The position numbers and the translations under genes were made by a program. The notes below the pieces were generated by a model, which ran no database searches, was not told the origin of the DNA, and was given only the letters and a program-made list of their open reading frames with translations. DNA of 64,000 nucleotides, from the NCBI GenBank assembly GCA_964291335.2, contig OZ219748.1:620001-684000 (forward strand), read 5' to 3'. The stretch comes from G964291335 sp964291335. Lineage in GTDB: Bacteria; Chloroflexota; Dehalococcoidia; Lucifugimonadales; UBA3495. Position 1 is the first letter of the stretch. Each line of letters starts with the position of its first letter. This document shows, piece by piece, positions 59,815 to 64,000 of the stretch.

Positions 59815-61467
59815 CTAAAAGGCTCGCTTGTGCGAAGTTTCGGTCTCGGCGCTGGTGATAAACTCCAGCAGCACGGCGAGCCCTTCCTCGGTCTGCTGCC
59901 GGGCCCGCCGAAAGGCCGGGGCTATTTCCGAAGGGTCTTCAACCCGCTCGGCGTACCCGCCCATGGCCCGGCCCATATCCGCATAGTTGCCGCCCAGGTC
60001 GCGCGTGCCGAAAAGGGCATGGGAAGTGGCCATAGCCCCGGTTTCCACGGCCATAGTGGAGTTGTTAAGCACTACGGTTATGATGGGTATTCCGCAGCGG
60101 GCCGCCGTCTCAAAGTCCAGGCCGGTCATGCCAAAAGCGGCATCGCCCATAAAGTTGACACACACCTTTTCCGGCCTGGCCAGCTTGGCGCCCATCACCA
60201 GACCCAGGCCGGTGCCCAACCCGTGGGACTTGCCCCAGCCCAGATAAGTGCGGGGGCCTTCGGTACGGTAGAAGGGCATAATCTGGTCCCGCGGACTGCC
60301 TGAATCATGGGTTACTATGGCCTCACTGGGCGGCACCGTCTGCATGAACTCAAAAATCACCCGGTAAGGGTTGATGGGTATATCCTGACTTTTAAGCTTG
60401 GCTTCCCACTGGTTCAGCCAGCCGAAACGCTCCATCTGAATCTCGTTGGCGATGGCCGGGTCTGTTTTACGGCTTTCGCCCACAATATCCCGGCAGGCAT
60501 CAATCATCTGGCGCAGCACCAGTTTAGCGTCGCCAACGATGGGGTAATCCACATCATAATCTTTGTTAATATCCCGCGGATCGTTGGTAGCGTGGATTAA
60601 CGTCTTGCCGGGGGGTATATTCATCGACATACCGTGGCGGGTAAAGCTGCACCCAATACCGAAGATTAAATCGGCCCGGCGCACGAACTGAAACACGGGG
60701 CCGGACATTACGCCGGAACCGCTGCCCAGAGCCAGGGGGTGGGTTTCCGGAAAGGCGCTTTTGCCTAACAGAGTGGTCATTACCGGAGCTTGCAGCAGTT
60801 CGGCCAATTCGAGCAGGTCTTCATAGGCCCTGGCATACAGCACGCCCTGCCCGGCATGAATTACCGGATAGCGGGCGCTGCAAAGGGCCCGGGCCGCCGC
60901 TTCCACATCGGCCGGGCTGCCCTGGGCCGCCAGCCGTCGCACTCGCCGGCTCCAGAAAAAGGCGGCTTCATCCACTTCTTCCAGCGCCACGTCGGAAGGG
61001 ATTTCCACCATCACCGGGCCCACCCGGCCCTGGCGCAAGCCGGCAAAGGCCCGCCGCATTATCTGCGAAGTGCGCGCAGGGGTGTTTATCGGTTCAATGT
61101 ACTTGGTAATGCCGGCATAGTTGGCTGCCGAGTTAAAATGGGGGGTTATCCCCTGGCGTTCCCGCGGTTCGCCCAGAGGCAGCAGCAGGATTGGCGTGGA
61201 ATCGGAGTAAGCAGTAGCTACGCCCGGGTAGGCATTTTCTGCGCCCGGCCCGTATTGCATGGCAAAAACCCCTGGCGTCTCCCCGTCGGTTACCCGGCTG
61301 AAGCCATCGGCAATGCCAACGCCCACCCGTTCCTGCCGGCAAACAATGGGGCGGATGCCGGCAGCGGCCGCCGCCTCAATCACCGGCGTGGTCGGAAAGC
61401 AGCTAAGGTACTGGATGCCTTCCCGTTTCAGAATTTCTGAGATTGCTTCTATCGTATTCAACTGCAT
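59815..61467 (-). CDS. Thiamine pyrophosphate-dependent enzyme (acetolactate synthase-like large subunit)
   Basis: 550 residues with three domains: Pyr (IVCRQERVGVGIADGFSRVTDGETPGVFAMQYGPGAENAY, catalytic Glu46), central Rossmann-like (VIHAGQGVLYARAYEDLLELAEL), and PP (SHGLGTGLGLVMGAKLARPEKVCVNFMGDAAFGMTGLDFETAARCGIPIITVVLNN, the GD...NN metal motif). Members include acetolactate synthase, benzoylformate decarboxylase, oxalyl-CoA decarboxylase and sulfoacetaldehyde acetyltransferase. No small regulatory subunit (ilvH) is next to it, so the substrate is open; leuC/leuD upstream suggest branched-chain metabolism but this is weak. Confidence 0.88.
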   Translation of the reverse strand: MQLNTIEAISEILKREGIQYLSCFPTTPVIEAAAAAGIRPIVCRQERVGVGIADGFSRVTDGETPGVFAMQYGPGAENAYPGVATAYSDSTPILLLPLGEPRERQGITPHFNSAANYAGITKYIEPINTPARTSQIMRRAFAGLRQGRVGPVMVEIPSDVALEEVDEAAFFWSRRVRRLAAQGSPADVEAAARALCSARYPVIHAGQGVLYARAYEDLLELAELLQAPVMTTLLGKSAFPETHPLALGSGSGVMSGPVFQFVRRADLIFGIGCSFTRHGMSMNIPPGKTLIHATNDPRDINKDYDVDYPIVGDAKLVLRQMIDACRDIVGESRKTDPAIANEIQMERFGWLNQWEAKLKSQDIPINPYRVIFEFMQTVPPSEAIVTHDSGSPRDQIMPFYRTEGPRTYLGWGKSHGLGTGLGLVMGAKLARPEKVCVNFMGDAAFGMTGLDFETAARCGIPIITVVLNNSTMAVETGAMATSHALFGTRDLGGNYADMGRAMGGYAERVEDPSEIAPAFRRARQQTEEGLAVLLEFITSAETETSHKRAF

Positions 61468-61568
61468 ACCCTCAAAAACCGGTTTTTGCGTTACGGCCTA
61501 CCCCGAACCGGTGCCGGCCGGGGTTTTATTCCGTCCATTGGTCAGCATCCTTCCGGCAACCGTCCGGC

Positions 61569-62162
61569 TTACCGTCCACGGGACGTCTCGTAGGCCGCTA
61601 TCTTGTCTTCCTGCTGCAAGGTAAGCCCGATGTCATCCAGGCCGTTCAGCAGGCAGTAGCGGCGAAAGTCATCAACCTCGAAATCCACCGCTATTGCTTC
61701 GTTTTCGTCCCAAATGCGTTTCGCCTCCAGGTCAACGTTCAGCTGCAACCCCGGGTTGGCCTGGGCCAAATCCATAATTGCCCGAACCTGCGCCTCCGGC
61801 AAAACAATGGGGAGCAGCCCGTTCTGGAAACAGTTATTGAAGAAAATATCAGCAAAGCTGGCCGCAATCACGCAGCGGATGCCGTACTCGGTCAAGGCCC
61901 ATGGGGCGTGTTCCCGGGAAGAGCCGCAGCCGAAGTTGCGTCCGGCAACCAGAATGCTGGCATTGGCATAGCCGGGCTGATTCAGGACAAAGTCGTCCCG
62001 GAGAGTACCGTCCTGGTTGAACCGCCAGCGTTCAAAGAGGAATTGCCCATAGCCGGTACGCCGAATACTCTTGAGATGAACTGCGGGGATAATCGCATCG
62101 GTATCGACATTCACCCGATCCAGCGGGGCGGCCACCCCGGTCAGTTTCACGAATGGCTCCAT
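61569..62162 (-). CDS. leuD: 3-isopropylmalate dehydratase small subunit
   Basis: 197 residues: PFVKLTGVAAPLDRVNVDTDAIIPAVHLKSI, VAGRNFGCGSSREHAPWAL, IAASFADIFFNNCFQNGLLPIVL. Swivel domain of isopropylmalate isomerase. ATG 62162 has GGGAGGAAACG upstream; the frame is open 17 codons more. It follows leuC by 44 bases. Confidence 0.95.
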   Translation of the reverse strand: MEPFVKLTGVAAPLDRVNVDTDAIIPAVHLKSIRRTGYGQFLFERWRFNQDGTLRDDFVLNQPGYANASILVAGRNFGCGSSREHAPWALTEYGIRCVIAASFADIFFNNCFQNGLLPIVLPEAQVRAIMDLAQANPGLQLNVDLEAKRIWDENEAIAVDFEVDDFRRYCLLNGLDDIGLTLQQEDKIAAYETSRGR

Positions 62163-62206
62163 CGTTTCCTCCCAATTGCCAGACTTCAGCCCCGATGTCG
62201 GGCTGC

Positions 62207-63607
62207 CTACCATTCCCGGATGTCCACAAAGTGGCCGGCAATGGCGGCAGCGGCGGCCATCTGCGGACTGACCAGGTGGGTACGCCCGCCGGGGCCTTGC
62301 CGCCCTTCAAAGTTGCGGTTGGAGGTCGAGGCGCACCGCTGACCCGGCTCCAGAATATCCGGGTTCATACCCAGGCACATAGAGCAGCCGGCAACCCGCC
62401 AATCCAGGCCGGCATCCTTGAATATCCGGTCCAGACCCTCGGCTTCGGCCTGCTGCTTGACCAGGGCCGAGCCGGGAACCACCATCGCGTAAACGTCCGG
62501 GTGAACCTGGCGGCCCCGGACCACTTCGGCGGCGGCCCGCAGGTCTTCCAGCCGGGAGTTGGTGCAAGCCCCGATGAACACCCGGTCAATCTTCACCTCG
62601 GTTATCGGGGTATCGGGTTCCAGGTCCATGTAGGCAAGGGCTCGTTCCGCCGCTTCCTGCTGGGCCGGCTCAGCAAAGGAAGCCGGGTCAGGCACCCGGT
62701 CGGACACTCTGGCCACCATACCCGGATTGGTCCCCCAGGTTACGAAGGGTTCCAGGGCCGCCGCGTCAAGCTCCACCAACCGGTCGAAACGGGCGCCTTC
62801 ATCGGTGGGCAATTGGCGCCAGTCTTCGATGGCTTCGGCCAACTCGTCGCCTTTGGGAGCGAAACGGCGGCCCCGCACGTACTCGAAAGTGGTATCGTCC
62901 GGGGCAATCATGCCGGCCCGGGCCCCGCCCTCAATGCTCATATTGCACACGGTCATTCGCCCGGCCATGGACAGGGAGCGGATGGCCTCGCCGGTGTACT
63001 CGATAACGTGGCCGACGCCCCCATTTACGCCAATGTGTCCGATGATGCCCAGAATAACGTCCTTGGCGGCTACGCCGGGGGGCAATTGCCCATTAACCCG
63101 AACCTCCATGGTTTTGGGCTTGAACTGGCGCAGCGTCTGGGTGGCCAGCACATGCTCCACTTCGGAGGTGCCAATGCCCAGAGCAAAGCAGCCCAGCGCC
63201 CCGTGGGTGGAAGTATGGCTGTCGCCGCAGACTACCGTTTTGCCGGGCAGGGTGTAGCCCAGGTCCGGCCCGATGACGTGAACAATTCCCTGGTAAGGAC
63301 TATAGCGGTCATAAAGGGTAATGCCGAAATCCCTGGCATTTTCTGCCAGAGCGTCCAGTTGACGCCTGGAAACTTCATCGGTAATCGGCCGGGACAGGTC
63401 CCAGGTAGGGGTATTGTGGTCCACCGTGCCAATGGTCAGGTCGGGACGACGCACGCCCCGCCCGGCCAGCCGTAGCCCCGCAAAGGCCTGCGGTGTGGTT
63501 ACCTCGTGAATCAGGTGCAGGTCAATATACAGAACCGAAGGCTGACCAGGTTCCTCGTGCACCAGGTGGGCATCCCAAATCTTCTCAAACATCGTGCGCG
63601 GCGGCAT
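62207..63607 (-). CDS. leuC: 3-isopropylmalate dehydratase large subunit
   Basis: 466 residues: MPPRTMFEKIWDAHLVHEEPG, VCGDSHTSTHGALGCFALGIGTSEVEHVLATQTL, and the cluster Cys in FIGACTNSRLEDLR plus CSMCLGMNPD (4Fe-4S). Isomerises 2- and 3-isopropylmalate with LeuD. The open frame extends over 120 codons upstream into the IS fragment, but the ATG at 63607 has GAGAGGA and matches the family start. Confidence 0.96.
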   Translation of the reverse strand: MPPRTMFEKIWDAHLVHEEPGQPSVLYIDLHLIHEVTTPQAFAGLRLAGRGVRRPDLTIGTVDHNTPTWDLSRPITDEVSRRQLDALAENARDFGITLYDRYSPYQGIVHVIGPDLGYTLPGKTVVCGDSHTSTHGALGCFALGIGTSEVEHVLATQTLRQFKPKTMEVRVNGQLPPGVAAKDVILGIIGHIGVNGGVGHVIEYTGEAIRSLSMAGRMTVCNMSIEGGARAGMIAPDDTTFEYVRGRRFAPKGDELAEAIEDWRQLPTDEGARFDRLVELDAAALEPFVTWGTNPGMVARVSDRVPDPASFAEPAQQEAAERALAYMDLEPDTPITEVKIDRVFIGACTNSRLEDLRAAAEVVRGRQVHPDVYAMVVPGSALVKQQAEAEGLDRIFKDAGLDWRVAGCSMCLGMNPDILEPGQRCASTSNRNFEGRQGPGGRTHLVSPQMAAAAAIAGHFVDIREW

Positions 63608-63737
63608 AGGCCAATCCTCTCTTTCAATCGCTTGGGTTCTACCGGGCCGGATTCCTGCTGGAATACTACGGCCTTCCCGCAGAACTGACCAATTATAACA
63701 CCAATGGCTACCTGTGCCGTAATTAACATAATTATTA

Positions 63738-64000
63738 GGTATTCCCAATGTGTGTTGGTATAAGTGTATGATAGGGTTTGCCGGGAAACCCGACCGCCAG
63801 GAGGCAGCAACATGGCCTAACCTGGAGCATACCGGGACGGAATGCAATGCCCTCGCTGCGGCTCCAACTGGCTCCCCCAATACGGCCTTCCCGAGGCAAG
63901 CAGACCTATCGCTGTGGCCACTGCCAATACCACTTTGTCCCGGGAACCGAGCGTCCCCACCAGCCGGAGCCAATCAAGGCCCGGGACGCAGCGATGTACA
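63738..64000 (+). mobile_element. Left end of a second IS1-type element, cut by the window edge
   Basis: Starts with GGTATTCCCAATGTGTGTTG followed by GTATAAGTGTATGA, the same end as the unit at 6095-8718. About 80% identity with the minus strand of 8470-8718 continues to the window edge, including GGAGGCAGCA(A/G)CATGGCC. The bases just before it (AATTATTA) are the candidate target duplication; the other end is outside. Confidence 0.75.
63842..64000 (+). pseudogene. InsA-like transposase N-terminus with a frameshift
   Basis: From ATG 63842 the frame reads MQCPRCGSNWLPQYGLP, then needs a one-base shift near 63893 to continue RGKQTYRCGHCQYHFVPGT and on to IKARDAAMY. Both Cys pairs of the zinc ribbon (CPRC, CGHC) are intact, unlike the copy at 8372-8620. 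It may be inactive, or a sequencing error may have broken it; the rest lies outside the window. Confidence 0.65.

Noticed and set aside
62207..63973. 588-codon version of leuC
   Set aside because: The first 122 codons run through an intergenic region and the IS fragment; the ATG at 63607 has the correct family start and a ribosome site.

Overview
This window (GC-rich, about 60%) most resembles a Chloroflexota genome of the SAR202/Dehalococcoidia kind. That assignment is inference. It rests on long Thr/Pro (TPTPTATPTDTP) surface proteins, a complete F420 side-chain and deazaflavin cluster, lipoprotein linkers built from KEVPVEVVVE repeats, and many CoA-transferase, crotonase and acyl-CoA synthetase genes.

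Layout. 1-4298 (minus): cofG-cofH-cofD-cofC for coenzyme F420, running into a truncated gene at the edge. 4520-5993 (minus): a NIPSNAP-like protein and ruvB. 6087-8726: a 2.6 kb transposon-like unit with IS1-type terminal repeats and an 8-bp target duplication. It carries a surface-protein gene with a 24-base poly-C coding tract and a transposase remnant. 8924-14108 (plus): fakA, a DegV/FakB gene and recG. 14101-14859 (minus): a degenerate OmpR-type regulator. 14975-19335 (plus): a second, giant paralogue of the surface protein with a 14-base poly-C tract, then a broken third tail. 19430-21160: a split D-glutamate cyclase pair. 21504-26881 (minus): uvrB, ruvA, ruvC, yebC, rimM, khpA, rpsP. 26882-27442: a structured divergent leader region. 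27443-34610: fmt, a membrane protein, etfBA, panC, and HerA with a HAS-barrel partner. 34922-36866: an oxidoreductase, a cupin and an unknown. 36962-41543: an iron-type ABC importer. 41877-45125: two dehydrogenases and a BNR propeller. 45251-47380 (minus): a TPP riboswitch and thiGES. 47482-50366: a rearranged CoA-transferase cluster. 50559-52673: groESL behind a variant CIRCE. 52732-59642: crotonases, PHP, acyl-CoA synthetase, panE-like, MDR and small proteins. 59815-63607 (minus): a TPP enzyme and leuCD. 63738-64000: the start of a second IS1-type element.

The most unusual part is the family of two surface proteins. Both start with the same MADKGGHRPG leader. Both pass through a poly-C tract that decides the reading frame into a signal anchor. 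Both end in a Thr/Pro stalk and the same C-terminal membrane anchor. One copy (C24) is in frame; the other (C14) is out of frame, with a TAATG restart. One copy is bounded by IS1-like ends, so the family appears to combine homopolymer phase switching, tandem-repeat length variation and transposon-style dispersal.

No tRNA or rRNA gene was recognised. All family calls come from reading motifs; no database search was run.
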